Assembly (NCBI GenBank): GCA_022592445.1
Contig: JABYQR010000143.1
Span: 1 to 64,000, forward strand
Source of the DNA: Cytidiella melzeri
Taxonomy: Eukaryota > Basidiomycota > Agaricomycetes > Polyporales > Irpicaceae
Length of the DNA stretch: 64,000 nt
Direction of reading: 5' to 3'
Shown here: in pieces, positions 23,148 to 38,206 of the stretch
Position numbering within the stretch: position 1 is the first letter of the stretch
Layout of the letters: the number at the start of each line of letters is the position of its first letter
The notes under the pieces: model-generated
The model's input: the letters and a program-made list of their open reading frames with translations, nothing else
Databases searched by the model: none
What the model was told of the DNA's origin: nothing
Position numbers and translations under genes: made by a program

Positions 23148-23261
23148 GGTGGACGCTTGGGCTAAGCGGGAGGGAAGCAGACAGGGGTGGATTGAGGACC
23201 TTGTGACTGATATACGGCCCAGGCAGCAATAACCTGGCCATTTGGAGAGAATGCTAGTCAT

Positions 23262-23749
23262 ATGCCAGGGTTCTCAGCGTAACCAGCTGGCATTACACCA
23301 TAGGAGACTGCAGCCGCCCGGTCTCTAATTCCTCCATGTTTTCCGTCTCGGACCGTCGATCCCGGAGGTCGTTTCTCAAGTTCTCATCGCAGGCTCGTTC
23401 AGAAGCAACTTATAGTGTTGAAAGTAGCACAGTTCTATGGTATGTTCGAAAGGATTTCGTTCAAGGCTGGTCAGCGTTTCTCGGGTGTTTCACACGGCAT
23501 GACACGCCTGCGAGAGATAACAGTCTGAACAAGTGATCGACCAAGCAAAGCAGCAGACGGTCCTCTGACCAAGTGTATAATGCTAAACAAAGTTGCGTGA
23601 CGAGTCTATCATAACAAACACTGCTATGTGCATCATGGACGCAATCGTATACTGTATACCCGTATGACGAGCGGATGCTGTAGACAAGATCCGAGCCCGT
23701 GAAATCGTCGCGACTGCCCCTGACTTCATGACAGCACGCTGCATTGCGT
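23262..23749. other. Intergenic region, glycerol kinase to GH47
   Basis: About 490 bp with no supported gene. It should hold the kinase promoter and the GH47 3' UTR. Confidence 0.5.
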
Positions 23750-26073
<2,324 letters not shown>

Positions 26074-26775
26074 CTTTCGTCCAAACGGAGCAGCTCGTGT
26101 GCTGCGAAAAGGCTGGCTTGTCGATTAGTATTTCATGTAGACAAGAGTCAACGAGTGTAGTAGTCTAAGACGCAGTGACGCGGCAGATTTGATGCAAATG
26201 GGACTAGAATGAGTCAATACACTGTCAAGCTAGATCGTACTGAACTGAAATAGCACCTGTCTATCGCCTTTCCTCGTAGTTGCTGTTGGTCCTGTGCGAG
26301 ACCACTGCAAACGTGGCCGTCGGTGAGAATCAAGGCAGCGCTTGATATGTATGTATGTAGTGGTAGCCGGCGTCCCGGATCATGGGAAAGCGGATCCTTT
26401 GTTATGACATCGACGGCCCGAATATGTATACGTAGTACGTACTCACATCTGTGTTGCAATCCAAGACGGAGTATTCACTCAGCAATTCTAAGCTGACAAA
26501 GTTACCTGAGCTACCCAGGTTCTACTATTACTACGACTCTTGTATTCAGGCTAAGGCATTCTATGCTGTGGAGTCGGAGGTGAAGATCTGTGTATTATAC
26601 ATGAAATCAGCGGTGTGAGTGATGGGCATGTACAGTCGTATACGAATCTAAGAATGTCGTGCGTGAATATGTGTTCTATGTCTATGAAATGAGCTTGTCT
26701 ATGTGTTCCGGAATGCCAAGATATCCAACAGGATGAAATCTACTAAGAATGATGATGTATGATAAAGTTTCGAGG
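26074..26775. other. Intergenic region between GH47 copy 1 and the aspartic protease
   Basis: About 700 bp with no supported gene. It includes the GH47 promoter side and the protease 3' UTR. Confidence 0.5.
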
Positions 26776-29028
26776 TCATGAACAGAGATGCACAACCATC
26801 GCACTGTAGAGCGAGATGAGAAGTACGACATTAAGTCCCAGGGTGCTTGCAGCGTTGACAGGTGCGGTTACTGTGGCCTCAGGGAGTATGTTAGTGGGTG
26901 TGGGTACAGACCCGTTCAGTCCGTTCTGGGAGAGAGCAAAGTCAGAGAGCTGAGCAAAGCCTATAGCCGGCGGATCCGAGGCACGAAACACAGAGTAAAC
27001 GTTTTTCTGTGAGTACAAGCCGTTAAGTGAGTTTGCTATCAGTGCGGGAGAAGGAAGCGTATTCACTAAGAATGTATCGCCCACAACCCAAGATGGGTAC
27101 GATCCAGAGCCAGAGGTCTGCATCTGAAAAAACGCCCCGACGCATGTGTCGTCATCCAACTGCACCAGCTTGAAATCCGCTGGTGATACTGGCCATGCGT
27201 TTTCGCTCTCTCCAAAAGAGATGGACACCACAACATCTGTTTCACAAGCTAATGATAGAACGTCAGTGATAGAGCGGCAAAGCTGGTGATGTAGCTCATG
27301 ACTCACGGTACGTAAAGTAGCCTGTAAGAGTACCTGTGCCTGGTGAACTGCCTGGAATAGTCGAGTATAACTGGGCGATGATGTCTGCTGGTCCTCCAAC
27401 CAGGGTTGTACCGGTATCAATTGCAGCACTTCTCCCCGTCGAAGACAAGTCGAGTGGCATCCCTTGCACTGTCACGGCTGAAAGCCGAGCAGCAGTCACC
27501 AATGAGCGACTGCTCTCAATTCCGTATTTCTCGCAATGGACTCACCAGCGATGTCCAGCTTCCAGTACGAAGGGCTTTCAGTGATATTTTGATAATCTAT
27601 GGCTCCAGTGAACAAGGTATGATCAAGAGCGCCCAAGGAGAAGGAACCACCCGGTTCGACGCTGCGAACATACGAGTCATTGATGAAACGAGTGAGGTGG
27701 AAGGCCATGACAGGCTCGTTCAAAGCGCCCTCCTGGTCCACGAGGGACTGCCAGAACGGCGTTGCCCCAGAGGTGGCGATAGATTGAAAGGCTAAACCCA
27801 AGACTCCCGAAATAGGACTAGCCAGCAGGTTAGTTGTGATCTCGGAGACAACGCCTGTCAATCGTGTACAGTGCCTCCGCAATCAGATTCGGCTTCAATA
27901 CGGTGGATATGAGCAGTGCTTTACCGAAGACTTGATTCTGAACTTCGAAGCCGGAGAACTGGACTACGTCGCTACCCAGGAAACCTCCCGCAGAGCCGCT
28001 CCCATAGCTAATTGCGAAACTCGTGTTGAGATTTATAAACGAGGACGATCCTGTTCCGGTTTTGGCACGGGAAGAACCACAGAAGGTGCGACCAAATTTA
28101 ATGAAAATCAGGGCGTGCCGCAAGAAGACAGTAAGACCCAGCGATTCAGGAGAAGATGTGGCGAGTGGCGTAGTTTATTGGAAGCGGCCCACAGGTGTAC
28201 ATGGGACAAGTCAAGGACCCCACATGAAACGAGGAGAGTAGGCGAACACCGCGATCAAGTGCAGAAGCAGATTGCCGCCAGACCACGAGGGTTACGCGAG
28301 TCGATGTAGTTGACAGAGTGCCGCAGTTAGTGTGGTAGAGCAGTACGTGGTTTTGCATACAAGCATGTCACCATGAGCTACGTAGGAATGACGAAAAGAG
28401 TGGTTACTCACTACTTGGGTCGAACAACGGCGTTCCGGGGGGGACGGCATCAGCACTGGCAGCCAGCCACAGATCTCTAGTCCTAGGTCATGAGTCCAAG
28501 AGCCAGGACGAAGGATAGGACGCCTACGCAGAACCAGTGTCCAGAATCACGTTGAAGGAGATAGCAGGCGTTCCGACAGCGATGTAACCAAAGTAACTTT
28601 TGTACCGATGCGATACCCAAGTCTTAGCGTATAAGCTCTTGCAAGAACTGCAGCAAGGTGTTGCTTACCTGGAATCCGTGTGCTGGTTTGTCAACCTAAT
28701 GAACGAGCAGTGTGTCAGTTCTCAGACTTCTACAGATTGAGAAAAACACGCACAGGTTACTTCCACTTCCCCTCCTCTCTACAATGGCACCGCCAACCGC
28801 ACCGTGACCATACCCATACTTTGCTTCCAATGCAAGTTTACTGCTCTTCAGCCATGACACGAGGTCCGATGCGTCTCTCTTGACCAAAGAGTGGCGTACA
28901 AGTGGCAGATGCAGCCCTGGTGTATACGGGCGAGTCACGTCGCTTGTGTGCGGCGGGAGATATGCTGTAGACGCAAGATGAGTTGAACACAGCACTGCGA
29001 GTGGCATCCAAGGCCATCGCATACGCAT
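26776..29028 (-). CDS. Pepsin-type aspartic protease, secreted and probably GPI-anchored
   Basis: Family A1 endopeptidase. ATG 29028 opens a signal peptide (PLAVLCSTHLASTAY), then a propeptide. The first catalytic loop is split by an intron: YFGYIAVGTPAISFNVILDT then GSA, spliced to DLWLAASADA. The second catalytic motif is AAIDTGTTLVGGP near 27,420. Other A1 features are GVLGLAFQSIA, GGSFSLGALDHTLFTG, CVGAFFQMQ and VVGDTFL. After the catalytic domain comes a Ser/Thr/Pro-rich linker and a final hydrophobic run (LGLNVVLLISLYSAMVVHL), which fits a GPI signal. Short introns divide the gene. Both catalytic Asp residues are kept, so an active cell-surface protease is likely. Confidence 0.87.
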
Positions 29029-29725
29029 AGCATGCAGCAGGCTCGGACCACTTGATTCCGTCGTGGGCTCAGGTAGTGCTAGCCGAGACGCGCCCTTCCG
29101 ACTGCAAGACGGCCAGGAGCCTTGAACAACTGCCAGTGGGGTCAGAGTCGGATCAAGTGAATGATGACCTCGAGGTTGAGAGCAAAGAACTTATGTCAAG
29201 TATGTACTTATACGATCTAGGGTACGTGCATGCTGTATGTCGCGTCGAAGAGTTGTGTCAGCATTTCGTTCGGCGCGCTCGACTTCATCGGGCCATCACT
29301 AGTCGACATAGTACACCGTGAGGGCACGGAAGTCGATGGAGAACGGTGAAAAGAGGGGGGAAAATGTCACGTATGAAGCAGAATGCAGCTGGCACATCGA
29401 TCTCGCAATCAAAATTGAACGGGTGAGTGCATTGACCGTAACGTGCGCGACACTGGACAAGGTCGCCGACAGTCTCATACCGTTAATTCTGAATCTTGCT
29501 CGAGCTCAGAATGCATGTATTCCCGTTCACAATTCACATGCACAAGTAGTACTTTAGAACGCCTTGCGTAACGTCGTCAATGCAAGACGCGAGGTCTCCA
29601 GACGGCTGCATCCAGGCGGTAAGTAATGTTCCTACCCAACGTCTCGCGACTAGACACATTGAGTTGAGATCATTATGCAGAGTGGGGGTTACGTCTTCTG
29701 ACATCAGTCCATGTCTACGTTCACA
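29029..29725. other. Intergenic region between protease and rhomboid genes
   Basis: About 700 bp. Two plus-strand frames of 80-90 codons occur but lack recognisable features, and I do not support them as genes. Confidence 0.45.
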
Positions 29726-31306
29726 TCAGGATTTCTTCTTCCCTTGAGCCGCAATACCAGGTCGGTAAAGAAGCAGTCGCCACGCATTCCACCACTGCAA
29801 GCCGTAATTGTAATAAAGCAACCCAAAGAATGCTCCTCCTAGATGAGCGAAATGGTCAAATCTATATAACGCAGAGTCAGTACTGAGAAACAACCTTCAC
29901 ACAAAATCGGCAACTTACATCTGTATCCCGCGCACGACGCATATCACATCGAACGCCACAAAAGCTCCTGTCAACCACTGTATAGGCACGGGGAATATAG
30001 GTAGAAACATGATACTGGCGACAGCTTGAGGGTACGAAATTGCCGTCAACACCAGACCAGCGTAGACAGCCCCCGAGATTCCCAAAGATGGGAGTATTCC
30101 CTTTCTGGCGGCCGCCTTAGCTTCTGTCTGGAGCTGACTCGCTAACCGCGGAGCTGTGGCAAGGCCGGTGCTGGCTTTGGAGACGAGACGTGCGAAGACC
30201 CATCTAGCATTCACGATATGCGATGTCAACGAGGCAAACAGCCCAGCTATTATGGCCGCAATGTCAGCTGAAGGTGCTGAAGAGCTGTCGTAGCAGCACA
30301 GAACCACTTGCCGGTTATGAAGAATGCGAGACAATGCCAACTGGCATCTGCCTCACGTAGCCCATGTTCGGCCTTTTCCTGTGACATATAGAAACAGAAC
30401 CAAACAGAACCACCTACATAGGCATCAATATAGATAGGAGAAGAAACACAGAGCTGAGATAGAACGCACCACAGGCTGTCAATGCTATACTATTCATGGC
30501 GAGGTGTACAAAGGACTCGTGGCTGTCGTGGCAATGTGAGTTGCGTTGCCTGGAGCTAGACAGTCTCTTCATACCTGAAGACACTCGTTAAGAGAGTGTA
30601 GGAGCGACCGGACAGCGGATCATGAAGGAAGGATTTGCGCATGAACGGTATAGTCTTCGGCAACTTCCAAAGAATCCATGTTGCGAAGCAGAGACCCACA
30701 AGCCCTGCCGCAGCTCTTCTTCCTTCATTTGCGTCGAGGTAAGGTTGAGCCACTTGAACAAATAGCCACGACACGTTGACCTTGAGTTGTGTGGGCCATG
30801 ACTGCAAGGCAGTCATAAACTTGTCGTAGCCAGCCTGTATTTCCTACAGGAGCGGGCGAGTTAGAAATATTCGCCTTTGGCATGAAAGATACATACCTTC
30901 ACTATATGCAATTTTTTGTATTTCCTCAAATCCTGGTTTGTAGGACCTCCGAAGTTGATTAGCATCTTCCCTCTTTCTCGTGCTACTGCCGTCCATTTCT
31001 CCGTATCTTTATTTGTTTGGTCGGCAGCATAGGCATACAAGGCAATGCTTGTAGCCGTCGCAAACTACTTCCAATCCATCAGAGTTGATAGCAGAGACAT
31101 TAGGACCTGTGACGCGCGAAACGTACCAATATCTGATTTCGGATACCAGGTTGCGGGACGACTTGACTGAACGACTTAAAGGGTTTGTCCTTGGCTAGGC
31201 ATTGTCGGAATGTGGGTACCAGTGGTGTTGCATGTTGCCTGAGACTTGATATACGAAAAAACTGGCGGAATAAAGATTGTGAGCAGAACCGTGCACTCGA
31301 GAGCAT
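29726..31306 (-). CDS. PCP1: Mitochondrial-type rhomboid protease
   Basis: Rhomboids are intramembrane serine proteases; the mitochondrial PARL/Pcp1 type processes inner-membrane substrates. ATG 31306 starts a basic, Ser/Phe/Arg-rich leader (MLSSARFCSQSLFRQFF) typical of mitochondrial import. A middle part has GLVGLCFATWILWKLPKTIP and a HESFVHLAMNS loop that matches the conserved HxxxN. The catalytic serine is in PSLGISGAVYAGL (GxSG), and the partner histidine in FDHFAHLGGAFFG. The protein ends in a short basic tail, QGKKKS, at stop 29726-29728. Introns of about 50-60 bp are seen. It is divergently arranged with the methyltransferase at 31,504 with about 200 bp between, suggesting a shared promoter. 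The exact orthologue assignment is inferred from the leader and motif order. Confidence 0.85.
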
Positions 31307-31503
31307 CACCGCTAAGCGTAGGTCGTCGCTGTGCCGAAACGCGTCCGCCTACTGACATGAGTTTAGACGCGCATTGATCGCAGTACCTATTTAGGCCAAA
31401 CGTCGGTCAAAGGCGCGATTGAACGCGGCGCACTTGAATCACGACTCGAGGCAGACTGTATCCCTCACCGTGTTGCCGCATTGGAGACTGCAAAAGCTTT
31501 CAT

Positions 31504-32897
31504 ATGTATTACTATCTTTCATTTCTACGCCCTCCTCCCTCGCAGGTGTCACTCGGGGCAGGCTCAATTACCGTGACCCCCCAAATTGCAAACGATTTGC
31601 GAACAGAACGATATCCAGATGCCTGCGACCTTTACTACTCCTGGGCGCTGGAAACTCCAGCACTGAGTGCGGCTCACTTGCCGACGCAGCCCCGCCAGAT
31701 AATTCGGCCTATGAAGCTCACGACCTGGCGAGAAAGCAACGCCTATCGAGAGATTGCAATTCCGATTCCTCAAACAGTCAAAGAAGGCCAGGCGTATCGC
31801 CTAGTCCTACTGGCGCAGCAGCAGGGATTGCCTCATGTAATTAATTTTGCAGCTGAAGGCTCAACACCGTACCCTGTCATGTCGATGCCAATTCTCTTCT
31901 CTTCACAAGGACGTCGGGCCGACACTTCAAAGCAAGAACAAGTGGAGAGGATATATCGACTGCCAACCGGAGATAAATCCCAAGTATTTCTATCTATTGT
32001 GGAACAAACCTCGTTTGATCTGGACAAAGTGAGTACTGCTCTTCTGTCGGTGGCGACGATGACCCATGCATGTTAGAAAGTATGGGATAGCGGCCTTGGT
32101 CTAAGCGCTTGGCTTTCGAGTCTCGTATGCAAAAACGGCAGGGAAGAATCTCGAGATCCCTCGGTGCATGAGCAGCTACGCTCCGTGATCTTGAGTAAGA
32201 AATGCGATATCATAGAGCTAGGTGAGCAATTTACTATGGCCTGGAGCTCTGCATGAGACTCACGTGTCGAGTAGGTGCAGGTACCGGTATAGTCTCTCTT
32301 GCTTTGGGAGCCATTCGATCCGAGGTAACGGAAGCATCTGGGAGAATACTCACAACCGACCTACGTGAGTGTTCTCGCCAATTGGTGCAAATGTCATGCT
32401 GACACAGTTTCACCAAGCCTCCGCGATGCCGCTACTAGAACGCAACATCTCAGCCAACGAGAGATACTTCTCTTCCGCGCGCACTCGCCCACAGCCCGTC
32501 GTACTCGACTGGGACGACGAGCGTCTACCCGCAGAAGTAGATGCAGCGTTTGATTTGATTGTGTGGGTGTTCATCACCACCACTAGGAAACATGCACAGA
32601 TGTTGACCTAACTTCTTCCGCTGTAGCATGGCTGATGTCGCATACAACACAGCTTCATTCACATCGTTGATTCGCACGGTGGATCAGATTCTCTGCCTTA
32701 GCGATCACTCTGACGGTTCCATAAACCCCGTGGTGCTGTTGGGATACAAAGAGCGTGACGCTGCAGAGAGGTCTCTATGGGATATGGCACTGTCCATCGG
32801 CGTCGAACTGCAGAAGATAGGCGAAAAAGCTGGTGCTGGTGGTTGTCCGGTAGAAATTTGGGTGGGTCAGCGCGCAAGAGCTCTTTCGGCATCTTAA
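31504..32897 (+). CDS. METTL21-like protein (lysine) methyltransferase
   Basis: A seven-beta-strand AdoMet-dependent methyltransferase of the Methyltransf_16 group, whose characterised members methylate lysines of chaperones and translation factors. Exons join to give KVWDSGLGLSAWLSSL (the conserved W-x-S-(A/G)-x-x-L-S-x-(F/W)-L region), then CDIIELG joined to AGTGIVSLALGA (AdoMet motif I), ILTTDL (post I), VVLDWDDERLP, FDLIV joined to MADVAYNTASFTSLI (motif equivalent to D-x-x-Y), and VVLLGYKERDAAE. The gene ends at 32897 after EIWVGQRARALSAS. The N-terminal 150 residues are less conserved and the start is the first ATG of that exon; a start further upstream cannot be excluded. The substrate is not predictable from sequence alone. 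Confidence 0.8.
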
Positions 32898-33441
32898 TAG
32901 TCGTAGACAGTCGAAGGTTGGTGGCAACACGGTCATCAACACCTAAGCACCACAGTTGACCTTATCTTGAATCATCTACAGTCAGAAATGAACGCTCAGG
33001 CGGCGCCCTGACTCACAGCTAGCAAGCTAAACAATCATTGTGCCACCCGGCGGAAACCTTGAAGACAAGAGAGACAACGTGTCGTAGTGTACTTTAGTCT
33101 AGCCATACTCACGCTGTGCTGAACCACTTCACTTGAGACTAATGTCGCCGTGTACCTGTCTTATGTTCAGAGCTCAGTTTCCTATTTCAACACTAGTACT
33201 GGCGGATTGAGTGCCTATCCTGTGTCCTGCCACTCGGCATCGACTGGTGCCCTCCACCGTATTCGAGCTTAAGACTGATACGTCCTTTGTGCATTTGTGC
33301 TGGTATCTCGTTGTGCCCGAACCCCGATCTCTTGAGTTTCACGGTTAAAGTTCTTAACAGTCAAGAGTTGAGGTGGAGGAGGTCAAACAAGCTCGAAAGA
33401 CGCGCCTTTGTCCGGGTAAAAGGCTAAAGCGTCAAATAACA
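32898..33441. other. Intergenic region
   Basis: About 540 bp between two convergent genes. I see no coding or repeat feature. Confidence 0.5.
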
Positions 33442-35160
33442 TTAATCGCGCAGCAGGGTTCTATGGAGGCGGTGTCTGTTGATCTGTCGATTAAGTATCG
33501 TGTGCCAACCTGCAATTTCAAAAGCTTCGAGGACCACTACTAGTCTTACACAGCCCTGGTCGACGGCGCGACTAATCAAAATGCACGCTGCCATGATCTC
33601 GTCAACATGAGCGGAGATGCACGTCAAATGCGGAGGAATACCTATCTTCGACATCGTCGGGGTCTCGACACATCTCGAAGAAAAGCTCTTTGAACGACGA
33701 GTATGAAACTGTCCAGCTTGGGATGCAGTCGGTGGCCAGATCGGCCGGTATACATGAGCATTGAAGTTTGTGCCTGTCGTTGAGAGAGACAGATCTACGC
33801 TTACTCGACAAAAACCATCTCGAGCTCATACCTTTGTTCCTTCGGAGGAAGGCACACTACTATCAGGATGATTGAGCGCTTTCGTTTCGATCTGTCTGGC
33901 TGGGGATGTCGGAGGCTGAGGATCCTATGTCTCTCGTCTGTTTTGTGACGGGTCCTCGAGGACGGAGACCTCAAGTTGAAACCACTACCTTGCAGTCTCC
34001 ATCATGCAACGAGGCGCAACCAAATCCAGTCCTGACTGCACTCGCACCTATCATTGGCAGACTGTTTCTTGAAGTCGAGCGCAGAGCGATAGTTAGCAAT
34101 TCCTCAGACTCCATGTGTACCGGAGAGGCACCATAGTGGTTGAGAAAGGCGTCTCGCGCCCTGATACAGCGACGCTGTGTCGTCAACATACCGGAAGACC
34201 AGGAATGGCGCATCGGTGTTGCTACGCTATGCGCTGCCCGTAAGTGGCCAACATACGCTGCTCGCCACCTGAGCCTAGAGGAGCGCTGTTAAGAGTATAT
34301 GAGGATGGATGCGATCGTTGAACGTCCTCAACAACCTACTGTATTACTCAAGTTTTCCACAAGTTCATATCCTCCATACACAACATGTGTTGCACCCTCG
34401 TCCCCGTCGTGAAATACTCCGCTTGCAACCACGAGATGCCTTCGGCACAGCGACCAGGGGAGATGGTGAGATAGATTCAACATACAACCTGGAAAGCTGA
34501 CTCACGTATGCTGGTAGATCGACTGTCACAGGCAAAACTGTAGACTGAGCAGAGCCCATTCTACAGTTCCACATGACTGTGCCTCTAGCGGGTGCCAGCT
34601 AAGGTATTTGCGACGAGAGGATTTCAATTTGATGGAGCGTGACTGACAAGTTTGCGACAGTCCTGGTCCGCAACAGCGTATCACAGTTGACACGGTCCGC
34701 ACGGCGTGCCCTCGCTGCGTGTAAATCTACAAGAAACACAGTCATTCCTGCCGGTGGAAGAACATCTGATTAGCCGCGGAAATATTTGGACGCGGCAGTC
34801 TTGGACACTCACTGTAGCCTATTAGTTCTGTATTATGCAGCGTCCGTTGTATCTTTGTTCGGACATCCGTATTTCTATAGCTTTGTGCTTTGTCAGTAGC
34901 GTACATACAGTCAGCCAGTCTGTCTCTAATCACAAGAATAATCATAACTTACCTATCTTATTGATTAGTATGCCATACTTGACGGGCTGTCGGGGAGGAT
35001 GTGTGTGTGCTACCGTCGAAAGATACCTTTGCTGCTGTATCCTGGGAGCTTACAACGTGCACCTTAATATGCTGAGTTCCGTAATGCATGCCTAAATCAG
35101 TTTCTCCGACGACAACTTACGTCTTCGAGGACGGCTTTTCCTCATCGCTAGAAATAAGCC
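33442..35160 (-). CDS. Unrecognised multi-exon protein
   Basis: No single long frame exists, but successive short minus-strand stretches between plausible GT-AG signals have strong protein character and join well. In order they are: HIKVHVVSSQDTAAKVSFDG (about 35,080-35,010), VLPPAGMTVFLVDLHAARA (about 34,770-34,620), GTVMWNCRMGSAQSTVLPVT (about 34,600-34,510), VASGVFHDGDEGATHVVYGG (about 34,430-34,350), NTDAPFLVFRYVDDTASLYQ (about 34,235-34,150), and a final exon with RAVDQGCVRLVVVLEAFEIA ending at stop 33442. The first exon and start are uncertain; the region to 35,160 is included because exon 1 may join there. The composition suggests a beta-rich soluble protein. I cannot assign a family. 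Confidence 0.4.
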
Positions 35161-35374
35161 ATGGTGAATAGTTGAATGAAAGAGTAAGAGAGAGGAGGCG
35201 CTCAGTTGTGACGAGGGGCGCGCTGTGTCACATGTTTGTGACATACGCGAGAGCGCGATTGTCACGCACATGTAGAGCACCGTGGTCCGTGGACGACTAC
35301 TAGTACGACCAACTCTAGCTTCGCTCTCCCATAGCCTCCTGGTACCACATAGTGCCTGCGCCTCCATACCTGGG

Positions 35375-38103
35375 ATGGCTGAGCATTCCTCTACCTATCT
35401 CAATCCGCCACTGATTGAAGGGGGTGGCTCAAACGACTTCAAACTCTCTGGTCGGACACTGTCTCTAGCTGCTTCTCCTCGAGATGACTCCCTCGCTGTT
35501 TATCCAGCTCCTAATGTGTGTTGTGGCTGATTCCGACATATTTATATCAAAGTACTAACTTTGGGAAGACAGACCCTCGCAACTTGAAGCCTGGTTATCC
35601 GAAAGCTCAACCGTTGTATACAACCATAGGGCAGCGACCACCCACTTCGGAACGGAGAACGGTACGTCCGACCCAACCAACCCTCTATTTCATGCTGTTA
35701 ACCCTTTTGGCTAGTTTGTATCAGATTCTTCCGTGGTCTTTGCTGCTCTACAAAATCTTGTGAATGTAGCACACACCAAAGAACCGGAGCTGTAAGTTCC
35801 AAGCTCCTTCCTGTGCGGTTGACTCACTGAATGGGAGACAGACTGGGAGGTGACCAGATTCAGCAACTTATACGCAAGCTGAGTGTGGACTACGTCAACT
35901 TTTGCAGAGAGTGCTGGGCCTATTCTTCGGTGAGTGTAGTCAGCATGCGCGGGGTTCAATGGAGACAGTAATGCTAGGTACCGTACAGCGAAATGACTCT
36001 GGAGATGAGCCGCTTCACCTCGATCCAGACCACTATCGGAAACTCTACACTTGCTTTTCTCTCTTTACTGTGCTATACCTTCCGGAAAGCGGTTTTGAGG
36101 ACGCTCCCGTCGGCGACGAGCTGATGGAATGGCTGAACACTCATTACATCGAGCCATCAACTGAAGAGGGCGATCACCTGAGCTCACAGGAAAGGCCATG
36201 GGAAGACGATAATTTTTGGTCATATCTTGCGCGGTGAGTGAGACTGTGACGGTACCGCAGAACATCGAAGTTCAGTGTTACACAGCGCAACATTACGTGG
36301 ATTGTCACAAGCGTCTGCGTTTTTCTTGGAAGGGCTCTCAAAACACCCCTCCGAACATTTGCAAAGGTTATCAGATCACCTATCCCCTCTATTGAAGAAT
36401 CATCCCAGATTGCACCAATTCAACTCCGAACGTGACTTTGCCATATCCTCACGAAGATGGAAAGATAAAGTGAAGACTTTACGTATAGAACTCGACCGTG
36501 TCCCCGAAGACGATCGCGAGGATGGATTCGAAAATTGGTGGGATCGCTTCGGTGATCTCGTCTCTATCCTGGAAGGGCGAGAAGAAGTTCTCAAGAAACT
36601 TTGTCTCAGTCTCGGAGCGGATTGGAAAGAAGTTTGTGTTGCGTGGGGTATTTTCGTTGACCCGCGACTCAGACGACAAGACCTGCCGTACGTGACCCTG
36701 CTGCTGCCACACTTCGTGACAACTAACACAGTTCATAGTGAGGTTGTTGTTCAAATCCTAGATGAGATGCCACCAGATCCGACGGACCTAGAAGATGTGA
36801 TCCATTCGTTGCTGATGTTAGGAAAGCCTACTCAAGTACTCTCGCAAGCATCGCAATTGGACGCATGGCTGTCTGCGCATCTCGCAGATATTATGGAGCC
36901 CCTAGACTTGATAGACCGAGATCCGGATGAGTGAGTGATCGGCCTTGTGTATGTCGTGCATGTTTTGCTGAAATTATGCAAGCTCTGGCCTTTCCCTTCG
37001 GCAGCAGTACCTACTATCCTACGCTGACTATCTCCATTCAGACCCAGGTCTATGGAGACTCACGGTTGACTATATGTGCAGCTGTGGTGACATAGGCAAG
37101 GAGATGGCTGATCAAGTGTTGATGCGCGTGCCTCTTCATTTGACGGCGACGTCTCCAGATAATGCACCAGATGATGAAGCCTCCAGGATTCGAGCAGGTG
37201 ATCTCGTCGGCGTGCTGAAAGAAGTCAACGCGTCGTGTCACTACCATCAGCGGGAACGCGCTCGTCGCGCGATATGCAAGGTCAGTCTCAGCCTCCAGTT
37301 ATCATGGAGCAACATCTGCTAATGATCAACGTCAGATTGCATCTCGCACCTTCCTGGCGGAGAAGGAGTATGGGCTAGCAGTTGCGTACACCTCCTCTGC
37401 CGAAGATTGGCCCGGTCTGGGACGTATCGTTGATTGTGTGTTAGACGAGTATCTCAAAGAAGGTACTCTTGTTCATCAGCGTCGCAGTATACATTACGAC
37501 CATTTCTGATGGGACGTCGTATTTCCAGGTCCCGTGAAGTTTGCGCGGTTGGTGGCAAACATAGCACCGTCACTACAGAGTCTGCGCAAACAACAGAGCT
37601 CTGTCGCAAACGGCGTTTTCATCTACCGCCTCATGTTCGCAGTTCATTTTGCAGAGTTTCATCAGAGACGCATGCATGGCGAGCTGCACGAAGCTGCCAA
37701 AGATGCTGTTGCCATGTTGAAAGGACACATCGCACCAAAGTCATGGTGGGCAGTCATTTTGGCCGACTGTGTGGACCTCTTGCTGCATTGTGAGCTGCGC
37801 CCCTTTGCCATATTGTTGCGAAACCTGTACTCATTGCCGCGCTCGTGTGTTGCAGGCGAAGAAATGCTATTCAGTTTGGAAAATGCTTGTGTCCTCCTGC
37901 ATACATTGCAGGAGATCACCACGAAGACCTCTCACGGCGCAGGTCAGGACTACCTGTCCATCCTTGCACGGACCACGAAAGGCAAGGATGAGAAAAGTGC
38001 AGCACAGCGTCTACAGGTTGTCCGACTGGCACTGGCAAAGTACTATGCTCGCTGCGGGGCCATTGATGTAGGGGTCCAATCAGACATAGCTATTAGTTAT
38101 TGA
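35375..38103 (+). CDS. NUP85: Nucleoporin Nup85, Y-complex scaffold
   Basis: Nup85 is an alpha-solenoid subunit of the Nup84/Nup107 (Y) complex that scaffolds the nuclear pore. The first exon is unstructured (MAEHSSTYLNPPLIEG). Later exons give ALQNLVNVAHTKEPEL, a linker with HLDPDHYRKLYTCFSLFTVL, then FWSYLAR spliced to ATLRGLSQASAFFLEGLS, KEVCVAWGIFVDPRLRRQDL, EVVVQILDEMPPDPTDLED, YADYLHSDPGLWRLTVDYM, HYHQRERARRAICK and IASRTFLAEKEYGLAVAY. The Leu/Ala-rich helical repeats, the dozen or so short introns and the run from TLRGLS through the DPGLW(R)LTVDYM segment fit this family. It ends at 38103. Length is about 750-800 residues, as expected. It looks intact and is a conserved single-copy gene. 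Confidence 0.82.
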
Positions 38104-38206
38104 GGAAACACCTGTTCGTACATGCGAACGATGCTTGTTATACTGTCATACTTGACAAACTCTATTTTCTTACAATCTGATCCGTGTCGTTCGCGCATCC
38201 TTCAGC

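Noticed and set aside
29052..29557. Two plus-strand frames between protease and rhomboid
   Set aside because: Composition is not protein-like, there are no splice partners, and they overlap the likely promoter.
32080..32150. tRNA-like sequence GGCCTTGGTCTAAGCGCTTG
   Set aside because: It lies inside the methyltransferase exon encoding WDSGLGLSAWLSS and does not form a tRNA.
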